Shown one piece after another: positions 1 to 9,559 of a stretch of 51,495 bases of DNA. The notes beneath the pieces were generated by a model that had not been told where the DNA came from, ran no database searches, and was given only the letters and a program-made list of their open reading frames with translations. The number at the start of each line of letters is the position of its first letter. Within the stretch, counting starts at the first letter, position 1. The position numbers and the translations under genes were made by a program. Source of the stretch: Paulinella micropora (lineage: Eukaryota; Cercozoa; Imbricatea; Euglyphida); contig BJOX01000223.1 of NCBI GenBank assembly GCA_009731375.1, positions 742,693-794,187 of the forward strand. Direction: 5' to 3'.

Positions 1-2846
1 CACCAAAGACACCGCGTCCCCGCGGGCACGCTTGGACGGCAGCGCATTCGCCGCCACGTCTTCGCTCCATGGCTGCCCGTGCGCCATCAGCTGCTGGTAC
101 GTCTCCCGCACCGTTCGCGTCTGAAGCCTCTTGCTGGGCGTTAGGTTCGCGTTCTTCAGCCCCTCGGTGACCGCCGACACGACAGCTTTCACTACTACGT
201 CTGGCAGTCGATCTTTGGACAAAAAGCCCTGAGAACTCTGCAGAAACGCCGGTCCGTTGCGACTGCGGTCGGCGTTGGGCCGACCAGCAAGGGCAGCACG
301 CGCTGCAGCCGCTTCTGCTCCAGCAGCTCCAGCGCCAGCGCCCACTCCACCAGGACCGGGTTAGCCTTCGATTCCTCCTTCAGCTCGCACAAGGGTTGCA
401 GGCCCTGCACTGAGACAAGCAGAACCATGAGGCGGCTGCGCGTCAGAGCATCCAGAGTCTGTTCCGAACGGAGCCCTTTCTGTGCCATGTGGAAAGGGGG
501 CACCCCCATATCCAGGAGCCGATCCTGTAGCTTCCACACCAAAGCGCTATCGAACGGGCCCTCCCGAAAGCACCAGAAGCCGTCGAACTTGGAGGGTGGC
601 TGGGCAGGCGGGAACCAATGGGGAGAGAACTTCTCCTTGATCTGCTCGGGCAGCAGCCACTTGTCGTCGAACAAGAGTTTCACTCCCCTCCTGACGGCGT
701 CCTGCGCCTTCTCCAGGCGCACCATTGTGCCTTCGTGTTCGAGGTAAGGCCACACCAGCAAAGCCCCGCCCAGCGCCTCCTCGATCACCTCCTCGCACAG
801 AAGTAGCAGCCGCCGCAGCAGCGCGCGCGGGTTCTCATCCCCGCAGCGCACTCGCAAGATGTTTAGGTCATCGAAGACGGTTATTTCAAAGCGCAGCGCC
901 CCAAAGGAGAGCAGAGCCCGCTTTTGGAAGAGCTGGGCTGGGGTGCTGTATTCGCTCCAGCCATCATTCCAGTTGACCCCCGCCGACCAGCCCTGACTCC
1001 AGGTAAAGCATTTACCTAGAAGGCGGGAGAAGAAGCCCGAAGGCAAAAATCCCACCGTTTTGACGCGCTCCTCGATCGTTTCAGGCTCAGCAGCTGCGCG
1101 CTCCTCTCGAGGATAGAAGCCAATACTGCAGCTCACTTCTAGCGACTTGGGCTTTTTAAGGGAGTGGGGTTCTTTGGGTAGCAGGGCAGGCACCAGGAAC
1201 ACAACTTCGTCCGCGGCCTCGCTAGCATCGGCCTGCAGCTCTACTGCCAACCCGAACTTAATCATCAGAGCAAGCAGATATTCACGAGTCTCCTCACTTC
1301 GGTCCGCCCATAAGATGGGCAGCAGGCGCTTCTCTAACATGCCGCTGCTTTTCAGTTTCGTCCATGCGGACGCCAGGCTTTTGATAGCTTCGTCGTGGGC
1401 CGGAATACGGTGGGTGTCGAACTCACATATAATTCGGGTCACTGGCTCCAGAAAAAAATGTGTGGGGTCCAAGATGACTAGGTCACGAAGGCGAGGTTGA
1501 TCAGCGAAATACAGAACGCGCCCTTGATCATGCAGGTATCTCAAGACAAGGTCGATATTGTTGGTGGGGTTGGCCAGTCCGCACTGCGTTGCAAGCTGGA
1601 CGACCTCCTCCCGGCTCAGCCAGGACTGCTTCTTAACCTGCTGAAACAGCTTGTCGAAGAGCTTGACCCAGGGCACGGATATCTTGCGCTTGATGTACTC
1701 TTCATTGCGGGCGGTGGCTTCTAGAGCCTTCATCAATGCCTGCACAGTTGGGTCCACCGGCCGAACTTTGTTGTCAACGGGAAAGAAGGGAAAGTCGCGG
1801 CCGTTCGGTGGTGTGTACAGTTTCTTTGTGTTGTAGAAACTCGAGCCCCCAAACTCGCGGTCCAGGACTTCTGCAATGTGCTTATGCTCGCTCTCTTTGG
1901 TTACAAAATCCTTGTGCGTGCCCACCAAAAAGACCGGGCGCCCAGCCATTTCCCTCCTCGAAGGTGTGGGTCTCAAGACTGCGCAGCCAGAAGCGAAGGT
2001 GGCTCAGGCACTCTTGCTTTTGCTTTGGGTCTGCTCCTTCGACCAATTCGCGCATGTCGAACAGGACGAGGAATAGAGCACCGCGCTCCAAGAAAAGGTG
2101 ATGCAGGGAGTGAAAAACGTCCTGCCCACCCATATCCCAGAGGGCAATGACAGCTCATCACCCTTGATCTTGCCGTCTTCCACCATCCCCAGCAGCAGCT
2201 CGCCGTCCATCAAATGACTACCTTCCTTTGGTACCTCTGTCTGCTGCTTCGTCTGCTTCAAATTCCAAGGAGAAATTAAAGCAGCAGACGTCGAAGGAGA
2301 AGTTGCAGCAGCAGAAGACGATGGAAAAGTTGCAGCCGACGTCGAAGGAGAAGGTGAAGGAGTAGCAGTCGAAGGAGAGGTTCGAGTAGCTGAAGTCGAA
2401 GGATCCGGAGCAGTTGGACGAGGAGATGGTAGCTTCTTCTGATCCTGCCCCGAAACAGAGGACGCAGTCGCAGAGAGTACTAGTAGCACGTCTTGTTCCA
2501 ACAGTGGGCTCTCTTCAATATGGGGACGTTTGCGCTGTCTTTGAAGCTCCACCTTATTCCGTTGAAAGTCCTCCAAGCTTGCTTGCTCTACCACTACAGA
2601 CTTGCCTCCGCCCGGTTGCCGCTCGTTGATCTTGGCCGCCAAGTTCAAAGCCATCACGCGCTGCTGCTCCGTTAATGTGTCCTCACCAGGTTTTACTGCT
2701 CGCCAGCCGCTGCCTCCAGACACTACATGGGCGATTTGAATTTCCACCAGGTCCGCTCCTTTGGTGCTCCCTTTTTTGGCCTCGTGGGGGACATCTTGCA
2801 TGGCTTCCAGCACCGAAGACTTACCCGCACCAGACTTGCCAACAAA
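1..2846 (-). CDS. Roco-family GTPase (Roc-COR) with C-terminal TIR-like domain; reading frame broken, 5' and 3' incomplete
   Basis: Read on the minus strand, an exon starts at 2846 after a plausible acceptor (TTTATGTAG) with a P-loop GKSGAGKSS. A Ser/Thr/Pro-rich insert of roughly 150 residues follows, then switch II as WDMGGQ (about 2130), G4 as THKD (about 1925), a COR region with LRYLHDQGRVLYF and VILDP (about 1350-1700), and a TIR-like domain (about 600-1) with SRLMVLLVS, LVEWALALELL and VLPLLVG, ending in LPDVVVKAV near 210. These mark a Roco signalling GTPase of the LRRK type with a TIR tail. Pieces lie in different frames: one base appears missing near 2145, one extra near 1945, and another shift lies near 230-265. 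A 26-nt GT...AG segment near 240-265 could alternatively be a tiny intron. The N-terminus lies beyond repeats to the right. The family call is firm. Whether the gene is functional, a pseudogene or mis-sequenced is open. Confidence 0.72.
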
Positions 2847-2934
2847 CTACATAAAGCAAAATAGAAGTTCGATGCGCAACGAACACACTGCATGTTGGAC
2901 TAAGAAATAAAAACGAGAAAAAATCGATAAAAAT

Positions 2935-3130
2935 AGGTAAACGCACAACAACAAAAACAACAACAGCAACAACGACCACGATGAGGACAACAACGACAAC
3001 AACAACAAGAATGACGACGACGATAACTACAACAACAACAACAAAGACGACGATGACAACAACAACGATCACAGTCTAGCAACAACCACAGCTCAGCACA
3101 ACCGCAACAACCACCACCACAACCTCCACA
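2935..3130. repeat. CAA/ACGAC-rich simple sequence
   Basis: About 200 bases of imperfect CAA, CGA and ACA triplets. They lie immediately upstream (minus-strand sense) of the Roco P-loop exon, so probably inside its intron. No coding function is apparent; the valine-rich translation is an artefact of the triplets. Confidence 0.7.
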
Positions 3131-3154
3131 GCTACAACAAACGCATGGAAAAAC

Positions 3155-3201
<47 letters not shown>
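3155..3201. repeat. GATA microsatellite
   Basis: Uninterrupted GATA tetranucleotide run of about twelve units, directly abutting the first copy of a duplicated unique segment. Confidence 0.9.
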
Positions 3202-3203
<2 letters not shown>

Positions 3204-3375
3204 TAGTGATAGTATGTTTGTCTTCTCTTTTCCGTACTTATCGCTTGCTGGTACGAGCGCCCCTCCTCGCAACCTGGGCCGGACGTCTTTCTTCTTAGTC
3301 CGTGGAAAGCTTCAGACTTGTTTGTTCTTCACTCGTTACCAGTCTTTGCACGTGCTATATTTTGGTTCTGTCGCA
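3202..3375 (+). repeat. Direct repeat, copy 1 (about 174 bp)
   Basis: Starts ATTAGTGATAGTATG and ends GGTTCTGTCGCA. Nearly identical to 3535-3708 and, like it, preceded by a GATA array, so the duplicated unit is [GATA]n plus this unique segment. It contains no convincing ORF. Confidence 0.9.
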
Positions 3376-3435
3376 TAGATAGGTAGGTAGATAGGTAGGT
3401 AGATAGGTATGTAGGTAGGTAGGTAGATAGATAGG

Positions 3436-3467
<32 letters not shown>

Positions 3468-3489
3468 CAGATAGATAGATAGATAGATG

Positions 3490-3534
<45 letters not shown>
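3376..3534. repeat. GATA/GGTA microsatellite
   Basis: Imperfect tetranucleotide array (GATA with GGTA, GACA and GATG variants) separating two copies of a 174-bp segment. Its reverse translation is the meaningless SIYL repeat. Confidence 0.9.
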
Positions 3535-3536
<2 letters not shown>

Positions 3537-3708
3537 TAGTAATAGTATGTTTGTCTTCTCTTTTCCGTGTCTATCGCTTGCTGGTACGAGCGCCCCTCCT
3601 CGCAACCTGGGCCGGACGTCTTTCTTCTTAGTCCGTGGAAAGCTTCAGACTTGTTTGTTCTTCACTCGTTACCAGTCTTTGCACGTGCTATATTTTGGTT
3701 CTGTTGCA
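3535..3708 (+). repeat. Direct repeat, copy 2 (about 174 bp)
   Basis: Second copy of 3202-3375 with a few substitutions (for example GTACTT becomes GTGTCT). It runs into a possible splice acceptor, TTCTGTTGCAG, at 3709. Confidence 0.9.
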
Positions 3709-3779
3709 GGCGTTGGACCTGCTTGTTCTTGATGATGCTGTACGATGTAAAACCTGCTTGTTGCTGTGTTTTGTGACAG

Positions 3780-3845
3780 GCGTTGGAAGAAATGCAAAAA
3801 GAAGCGGACATGTATGGTGGTCTGCAGTATCTGCACGCCCATGGC
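3780..3845 (+). other. Candidate exon
   Basis: A good acceptor (GTTTTGTGACAG) is followed by an open frame beginning ALEEMQKEADMYGGLQYLHAHG. A possible GT donor follows at about 3846. The frame stays open beyond, but the sequence then becomes low in coding character. The piece could be an exon of the helicase gene that starts near 4308, or of another gene. Its protein is not identifiable from so short a stretch. Confidence 0.3.
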
Positions 3846-4019
3846 ATGGTCACGTGCCCACGTGCCCGTGTCCTTGCCCCGCGTGTCCTTCGGCTCTGTC
3901 GCGTCATGTCCTTGTACACATTAGTTTTGTTGGTTTGTTTGTACTTGCTTTTTTTGGGGGGGCGGGGTAAGCTAGCTAGGGTAAAACAGAGACAGATCTG
4001 AGAGCAGAAATGGGTTCTA

Positions 4020-4300
4020 ATTGTATAGTTACTGCTTTTCTCTCCTTTTTTTCTTTCTGTATTTTCTATTACCAGTATTACATTTCCGTCTCCTTATCAT
4101 ATCTAACTGATCCTTCTTTCCCTTGTTTCTATTTCCGGATCCTCCCCTCATATTTATTTTTTTCCTCATCATATTTAGTTTATGTTTTATTTCTTTACCT
4201 TTTCTTCTCCCTCTCCTTTCTCCCTTTTCCTCTTCTATCTCCTTATCATTTCTAGTTTCCCTTTTTATTTCCCCTTTCTCCCTCATGTATATTTACGTAT
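4020..4300 (+). other. Pyrimidine-rich non-coding stretch, probable intron
   Basis: Strongly T/C-rich with many short TTTC and CCTT runs and no conserved coding. It precedes the first recognisable helicase codons at about 4308, so it fits an intron with a long polypyrimidine tract. Confidence 0.4.
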
Positions 4301-4307
4301 ACGTATA

Positions 4308-5736
4308 AGTGACGGCGGGGCTCTGCCCCTGGGGCAGCCGTACGCGGCGCTCATCGACGAAGTGTCGCTCATGTCACCGGCCTTCTTGCTGCAGCTGCTG
4401 CTCGCGCTGAACAAGTTGGCTCCCCAGTGGCAGCGCCTCCTTCTGCTAGGAGACCCGTCGCAGCTCCCCCCGATAGGCTACGGCTCGGTCCACTCCCTCG
4501 TGCAAAAGCTCTACCCCCAGCACTGCGCGCAGCTCACCTCGGTGCTGCGTCTGGCCACGGGCAGCACGGAACTGTGCCTGGCGCAGCGGCTCGCGGCCCA
4601 GCTGCGCATCGAAGAAACACCGCTACTCTCCGACCTGGAGCGCTGCTTGGAGTACGTGCCGTACACAGACAAAGCCGCCGACTGTCACGGGCTAGCCACG
4701 CGCCTGCGCACGTTGCATGACCGATACGCCCTTGCAGCCCGAGGGCCTGCTCACCCGCGTCCTGCAGGGCGAGCAAGCTTTTCCTGACTGGCAAGTGATT
4801 GCCGTGCGCAGGGCCGAGGTGGACCTCGTCAACAACGAGTTGGCCCGCTTGGCCGGCGCTCGTCCCTACGGCGTAGGGGCTTGGCCGGGCGCCCCCACCC
4901 GCTACGCTCTCCGTGTCAGTCTCAAAGTTCGGCTCAACTGCCGGAACCTCGAGAGTCTCAGCCCGCCGCTTTTGGAAAACCTAGGGCTCGACGAAAAAGA
5001 AGAGCAAAAGCGGGCAGCTGCTGCTGCGGGCGAAGGGCGCGCAGCAAAGGCTAGCCCCAGGCTTGGCGATCCCTCCCTTCTGGATGCGCCCATCGAGCCA
5101 GAGCTGCTGGTACGAGACGAAGTGCGCTGTGTGGGTTTCGTTGTGCGCATCCAGGACGTCCTGTACACCTTGGACGACCGCTGGCCGGAGGGGGTGGCTC
5201 CGTTCAAAGTCGTGGAAATTACTAGCACCGACCGCCAGCCCGCCTACCCGCTCTCGCACGTTCTGGCCTACCGTGTCTTCACGCTTTGGTTTGCGGGCGG
5301 TCTCGGCCAAGATCCGCGCCTCGTGCAATACTGGTCCAAGCGCCAGCACGGCGAGGACGCTCTAAAGCTCGCATACGCAGAGACGGATATCTGTGTCCAA
5401 GGCGGAGAATTCGACGACGTGCTGATAGTGCTCCCGCCAACACCCTATTCTCCCCGTCACCACTTCTTGGCACAAATCCTGTACACGGCGCTCACGCGTA
5501 CTCGTCGGGATAAGTTTTGCAGAGAAGCCCACCCGCAGCCAGCTACCCGCCGGATTTGCGAGTTTTTTGGAAACAATGCGTGCTGCGCTGGTCCCACGAA
5601 CCGCGCAGCATCACCTCCTTGCTTACGCCCCCGCTCTGGGCCGAAGAGGACGAGCCCGAGCTATGAAAACTACGGAAAAATACAGTCAATCAAGTGCCAA
5701 AGTAATTTAAAAAAAGGATTCTGGTCGAGCTTTTAA
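4308..5736 (+). CDS. RecD/Pif1-like superfamily 1 helicase, C-terminal two-thirds; 5'-truncated and frameshifted
   Basis: SF1B-type motifs appear in order: motif II ALIDEVSLMS (about 4350), motif III LLLGDPSQLPPIG (about 4445), LTSVLRL (about 4535), motif V-like GGEFDDVLIVLP (about 5405) and motif VI LYTALTRTRR (about 5485). Together these indicate an ATP-dependent DNA helicase of the RecD/UvrD_C_2 kind common in large DNA viruses and their relatives. Motif I (GxxGTGKT) is absent, so the N-terminus is missing or on an unrecognised exon. One base-level shift near 4700-4720 separates the two ORFs, in which the reading passes from RLRTLH to DTPLQPEGLL. The stop TAA is embedded in the shared 3'-end motif. 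A basic, low-complexity C-terminus follows motif VI. Confidence 0.75.
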
Positions 5737-5758
5737 TAAAAAACGTTTTTATCTAACC
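5724..5758 (+). terminator. Shared 3'-end motif (copy 1)
   Basis: GTCGAGCTTTTAATAAAA followed by AACGTTTTTAT. It overlaps the helicase stop codon and contains AATAAA. Very similar sequences lie at 12375-12407 (inverted) and 13530-13560. Likely a polyadenylation/termination element; the role is inferred. Confidence 0.5.
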
Positions 5759-5844
5759 CTGTCTTGTCACAAACAGCGCGGCGGGGGGTTTTTCTCGCAG
5801 GTCCGCGCCTCTTGACTGAGCAAGCGCCAAACGAATTCACCCCG

Positions 5845-6105
5845 TTATTTGCACCACTTCTCAAATACTTTACGCTCCGCATGAGCTACCGGCGGGAGCC
5901 ACGCGGCGGGCCACCGCCACCGATCGGGGCTGTTGTGCAGGGCTTTTGTCCACTTACCGCGCTCCTCTTGAGTGGGTATTGGATCGGCTTGAAACCAACC
6001 GCCGGTGCTTTTGGTCTTGTAACACTTGCCGCACCGGCTGGTGTCCGGCAGGAATCGTGGCGGCCAAGGGTACATTGCAGCCAGTGCCTTGTCCAACCGA
6101 GCTAC
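5845..6105 (-). CDS. In-frame continuation of the neighbouring minus-strand gene beyond a TAG stop
   Basis: Eighty-six codons (from VARLDKALAAMYPW to EKWCK and TAA) in exactly the same frame as the ORF ending at 6106, separated from it only by one TAG. The translation looks protein-like (CGKCYKTKSTGGWF, then Trp-rich), so the ancestral protein probably included it. Explanations are a nonsense mutation, stop-codon readthrough or a base-call error. Confidence 0.5.
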   Translation of the reverse strand, partial: VARLDKALAAMYPWPPRFLPDTSRCGKCYKTKSTGGWFQADPIPTQEERGKWTKALHNSPDRWRWPAAWLPPVAHAERKVFEKWCK

Positions 6106-7140
6106 CTAACCGACCTGCCCGACCGTGCACAACGGTTTTTTGTGCAATAGGGCCCGCAGAGCCTGGCACAACTCTTTTCTATACGGACCCAATTCCTGGA
6201 AGGTAACGGGTGGGGAGTAGTCAGCTGTGGGGCGGCCTTCCACACGCTCCCACTGTACCAGCGGCGTGATGCCATGCTCCAGGTCCCGTAGCGTGAACCC
6301 TACAGCTCCTCCATCTGAGGCATAGTTTGGCAGCGTGCGCCGTCCACGGTTCCAAGCGCACAACAAAATTTCAGACTTCCCGCAAGTGTCGACCTTGTTG
6401 CCTTGGCAGTCATACGTCGTGGTCAGTAGCGTGATCAACCGAACCTTGACCTTTTCTTTCTTGTCCCGAAAAACCTCGGAAGTTACTTCCGTCCGTCTCA
6501 TGCTAACATACTCGACCGGGCCCGACCAGCCCGGGAAATCTTTTTCTAAAAGATTTCTTCTTTGCTTCGTCACCTTATCACTAAAGCCGTCTGGTATCTC
6601 ATTACAATTTAGTGTATCGAAGGGGCCCACTAAGCAGAAGGACTTGGGCTGGGAGGAGGGCTGCGTTTCCTTATATAGTGTCTCTGCAAAACCCAGTAGA
6701 AAGCTCTCCGTTTGCTTTCGCGGGCTCTTGGTCAGGCAGCCCAACAACATGCTCGTACACTTGACCATTTTGTTCCGCTCTTCCAAGCACCGCAGCACGG
6801 GATCGAGATAAGTTACAAGCGCCGCCAACCTGCCGTACTGGTAAAGACCTTCTTGAGTCCGCAGTGTAGCGTACAGCCGAATCACAAGCGTGCCTTCCCA
6901 ATCGTTGGGATCAGGGTTGGTGTATCGCCCTGCGAGATCCGTCGAATCATCGGCTAAAGTCTTTATTTTCTCCTTGCCCAGACGCTCTCGGAGTTTTTGT
7001 TCTGTACCAAAACCCTGGTCGACACCGGTTTTCAGGGCGCGCCAGAAGACTTCCTGCATATTATTAGGCTGCTTGGAATATATTTCCGCGAGCTGGTACA
7101 CCGCCCACATATCGGGATCCAGCCGGTCAAAGTCTGTCAT
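6106..7140 (-). CDS. Hypothetical protein, 344 aa before an in-frame TAG
   Basis: ATG at 7140 (MTDFDRLDPDMWAVYQLAEIY). The composition is normal for a soluble protein, with mixed charge, no membrane segments and scattered cysteines. It ends HKKPLCTVGQVG at a TAG, after which the same frame stays open to 5845 (giving about 430 codons with the extension). I recognise no family. Downstream on the + side lies the RecD-like helicase 3' end, so the two genes are convergent. The start is supported by the short intergenic gap to the next minus-strand gene and by the absence of an upstream in-frame ATG. Confidence 0.6.
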   Translation of the reverse strand: MTDFDRLDPDMWAVYQLAEIYSKQPNNMQEVFWRALKTGVDQGFGTEQKLRERLGKEKIKTLADDSTDLAGRYTNPDPNDWEGTLVIRLYATLRTQEGLYQYGRLAALVTYLDPVLRCLEERNKMVKCTSMLLGCLTKSPRKQTESFLLGFAETLYKETQPSSQPKSFCLVGPFDTLNCNEIPDGFSDKVTKQRRNLLEKDFPGWSGPVEYVSMRRTEVTSEVFRDKKEKVKVRLITLLTTTYDCQGNKVDTCGKSEILLCAWNRGRRTLPNYASDGGAVGFTLRDLEHGITPLVQWERVEGRPTADYSPPVTFQELGPYRKELCQALRALLHKKPLCTVGQVG

Positions 7141-7237
7141 GTGTCTTTTCCTCCAGTGCCAAAATTAAAACTTTGTCAAGGATTTTTCTTTCTTTTATTT
7201 AAAATTTGTTTTACATTCTTAGCACGCCGCAGCCCTT

Positions 7238-7325
7238 CACCCCCCCCCCCTCAATCTCCCCTCCCGCCTGCCCCTTGAGGTAAGGGGAGTGGGGAGAGAA
7301 AAAAATGGGGGGGGGGGGGGGAAAG
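7238..7325. repeat. C-run/G-run hairpin element
   Basis: A run of ten C followed about 60 bases later by a run of fourteen G, able to pair. It lies between two minus-strand genes. Related G/C hairpins recur in other intergenic gaps and in an intron of this window. Confidence 0.6.
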
Positions 7326-7347
7326 GAGGGTAATGAAAAGTTTTTGA

Positions 7348-8013
7348 TTATACATAAATCCACATAGTACCTGAGTGATACGCAACCCAAGAAAAGAATA
7401 GTAAAAAAACGGAGAAACAAAAAAGGGCAGAGGCCCGGTTGCAGCATTGTCTAGATTGACGATGACATACCGCTAACAGCGCCAAGCAGAAAAGAGAAAC
7501 GAGGCACAGCGTGAATAAGCACAGAGTGGCTGTATACGCGCCTTCTAGAACGCACGTAGCACGGACGGCGTACGTGATATTACAATCTCCTGCGCAGCCG
7601 ATCTCCCAGCCGACCTCGACGGCTTCCCATTTTACTCGGCGCAGATTCAGTGGTATTTCGTACACTGTCTTGTTTTTATCGCACTCTTCCATCTCATTCG
7701 ATTTGATGTGCTTCTTCGCCTCGCATTTAAAGCTTGTGTTAGACGGCTTGGTGCCGTTGCCATAATCGTAATAGAAGTAGAGCTTGCGCAGGAATGTGCA
7801 CTTGTTAGATCCTGTGAAGGGCTGCACGGAGCCTAGAATCATGGTTCCGTTCCCAGAGCCGTCATTCCTCCAATTTAAACGCGAGAGATCGTTGCAATGA
7901 ATTTCGACGTCTGTAGTAGACTCCACCCCAAGTTGTGCTCCCAGTACCAAAAACACCCACAGCAGCTGGGTTCTTTGTTTACATTTAGCCGGTCTTTGTA
8001 TTTGTATGCACAT
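7348..8013 (-). CDS. Secreted/membrane glycoprotein, signal peptide plus two C-terminal transmembrane segments
   Basis: 221 residues. The N-terminus is basic followed by a hydrophobic stretch (LLWVFLVLGAQLGV), a likely signal peptide. The ectodomain has five N-glycosylation sequons (NGTM, NGTK, NTSF, NKTV, NITY) and seven or so cysteines suited to disulphides. Two hydrophobic segments follow: one around CLFTLCLVSLFCLALLAVC and one at the extreme C-terminus (LFCFSVFLLFFSWVAY). This fits a surface or virion-envelope-type protein, or a cellular receptor-like protein. I recognise no family. It has a single intact reading frame, and the sequence is T/A-rich just before the ATG. Confidence 0.7.
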   Translation of the reverse strand: MCIQIQRPAKCKQRTQLLWVFLVLGAQLGVESTTDVEIHCNDLSRLNWRNDGSGNGTMILGSVQPFTGSNKCTFLRKLYFYYDYGNGTKPSNTSFKCEAKKHIKSNEMEECDKNKTVYEIPLNLRRVKWEAVEVGWEIGCAGDCNITYAVRATCVLEGAYTATLCLFTLCLVSLFCLALLAVCHRQSRQCCNRASALFCFSVFLLFFSWVAYHSGTMWIYV

Positions 8014-8154
8014 ATACTTACTCTATATGTACTAGTACAGCAGAAGCCATTAGCTCCAAAAGCTTTTTTCTTTTTTTAATTAAAGACAATTGTAACACAA
8101 TGGTGTAATCGAGGGGACGGTCGCACATGGTGTTGGCAGCTAAGGGGGATGACG

Positions 8155-8295
8155 CGGGGCTTCCCCCCCTCCTCCTCCTCTCTCTCTCTCTCTCTCTCTG
8201 GTGCATAGCCCCCCTTCCTCTTTGGGGGGGGGGCACCCCCCCCTCCCTCCCCGATTTAATTTCTTACCTCTTCTTTTGTTGGGGGGGGGGCAGAG
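8155..8295. repeat. CT run plus G/C hairpin runs
   Basis: (CT)n at 8178-8199, then G8 followed by C7 at 8225-8242 and a G10 run at 8281-8290. These homopolymer blocks sit just upstream of the MYND gene start and resemble the other G/C hairpin modules. Confidence 0.6.
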
Positions 8296-8335
8296 GTGCG
8301 GGCACAAAAAAGAAAAGTGTGTGCTTCGGCCAGTC

Positions 8336-8965
8336 ATGCCGAGCGACACCGTGCTATCATTCTATAGCTGTGCCAATGCGGCTTGCGGGGGCATGCTGCT
8401 GAAGCAGCGCGGCCTGCCCCCCGGCCAGAAACCTGCATCCAAATATCGCGTCTGTACCCAGTGCCGCTTGGCTTATTATTGCAGTGCTGCATGCCAAGAA
8501 GCCGATTGGAAAGCTCGGCACAAAGTGTCCTGTATTGCCGGGGCCAAGAACAATGCACAACACGCGCGGGCCGTGGCCTTTCTACAGCAAGTCGCGACCA
8601 GCCAAGACATGCGCAATTCACTGCTCGCAGCCGCTGACAAGGCGCAGCGCGACAGAAAGATGTGCGACGTGTTTCTGCTCGCGACGGTGCGCCCGAGTTG
8701 CCCGGAAATCTCTATCGCCGCGCTGTCCAGGAAAGATCTGGCACAGCCCTACCTGCAACCCCTACGAGCCGAAGTCAAGGATGTGCCGGCGGAAATCGGC
8801 GTTTGTGTCGTGGTCGAAGCACTGCTCGAGCCCCTGTCCGAGAGAGGCGGGGTCGTCGTCTGGAAGAAGAGCATCACACCCACTATTTCTGGCAAAAAGA
8901 GAAAAGGAACGGCGAGCCCTGCACAACAAGCAGAGCAAGCCGGGCAGGCTTTGGATGCATGGTAA
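8336..8965 (+). CDS. MYND-type zinc-finger protein
   Basis: ATG at 8336 (MPSDTVLSFYSCANAACGG) is preferred over an upstream start because the upstream part only translates homopolymers. The MYND finger spans about residues 12-65: C-x4-C, then VCTQCRLAYYCSAACQEADWKARHKVSC, with the expected Cys/His spacing. MYND fingers usually bind short proline-rich peptides in partner proteins. The remaining 140 residues have no motif I know. The frame stops at TAA (8963-8965), yet the next codons stay open in the same frame to 9397. It is one of three MYND proteins in 5 kb. Confidence 0.75.
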   Translation: MPSDTVLSFYSCANAACGGMLLKQRGLPPGQKPASKYRVCTQCRLAYYCSAACQEADWKARHKVSCIAGAKNNAQHARAVAFLQQVATSQDMRNSLLAAADKAQRDRKMCDVFLLATVRPSCPEISIAALSRKDLAQPYLQPLRAEVKDVPAEIGVCVVVEALLEPLSERGGVVVWKKSITPTISGKKRKGTASPAQQAEQAGQALDAW

Positions 8966-8968
8966 CAG

Positions 8969-9397
8969 ATGCTGCTTCAAACCCCTGCATTGCCGGACGC
9001 GGCAGTCGGCGCCCCATTGCCCGAGTATCATCCGCGGCTGTGCGGTCCCGACGCACAGCCGCGGGGCACGCAAAAAAATGAGGGCTTACTGCTGGATCTG
9101 GAGCGCGTGCTGCATATGCTAAGTGCTATGCTAGCTAAGGCACGGTCGGGGGATTACGAAGTGCATGTGGCCCCCCGCCCCATTGCTCTGACAGAGTTGC
9201 TTCAATCCAAGCAGGAAGGGGAGGGGGCGGTGCGTCCCGAAGATGGCAAGGCTACCCACGTCGAGCGAGACCTATGGCGCGTGAACAACAGCTTGATGCT
9301 GATGAACTATGCCTTAGCCAACCAGCGCGCCGGGAAGCGGGACTATACCACTTATGTCACGCCTAGGCTCAAGACTACAAACGAAAAAGCGGCGTAG
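8969..9397 (+). CDS. In-frame continuation of the MYND gene after a TAA
   Basis: 142 codons from an ATG four bases past the TAA, in the same frame (QMLLQTPALPDAAVG through TTNEKAA). It has helical, leucine-rich character (LLLDLERVLHMLSAMLAKARSG). Either the stop is a mutation or base error in a longer MYND protein of about 353 residues, or this is a short separate ORF using its own ATG. An AATAAA-type signal follows at 9418. Confidence 0.5.
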   Translation: MLLQTPALPDAAVGAPLPEYHPRLCGPDAQPRGTQKNEGLLLDLERVLHMLSAMLAKARSGDYEVHVAPRPIALTELLQSKQEGEGAVRPEDGKATHVERDLWRVNNSLMLMNYALANQRAGKRDYTTYVTPRLKTTNEKAA

Positions 9398-9559
9398 ACG
9401 CTCTAAAGAAAGAGAAAGAATAAAAGGCAGGCAGAAGACCCCAGCCGGGGGGTGGGGCAGTTACAAGGTATACAATGTAATTTCTAATTAAAATTTGAGA
9501 GAATAATGATGAGGCACGGGAGGGGGAGGGGGCGCCTCCTCCCTAATTATAACTTGTTT

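Noticed and set aside
3780-3845. Protein kinase fragment (LQYLHAHGMV resembles a catalytic-loop lead-in)
   Set aside because: The expected HRDLK does not follow and no other kinase motif is near.
5845-9397. Reassigned stop codons (TAA/TAG as Gln)
   Set aside because: Several intact genes in the window end at TAA or TAG, and the longest ones contain none internally, so a code change is not supported.
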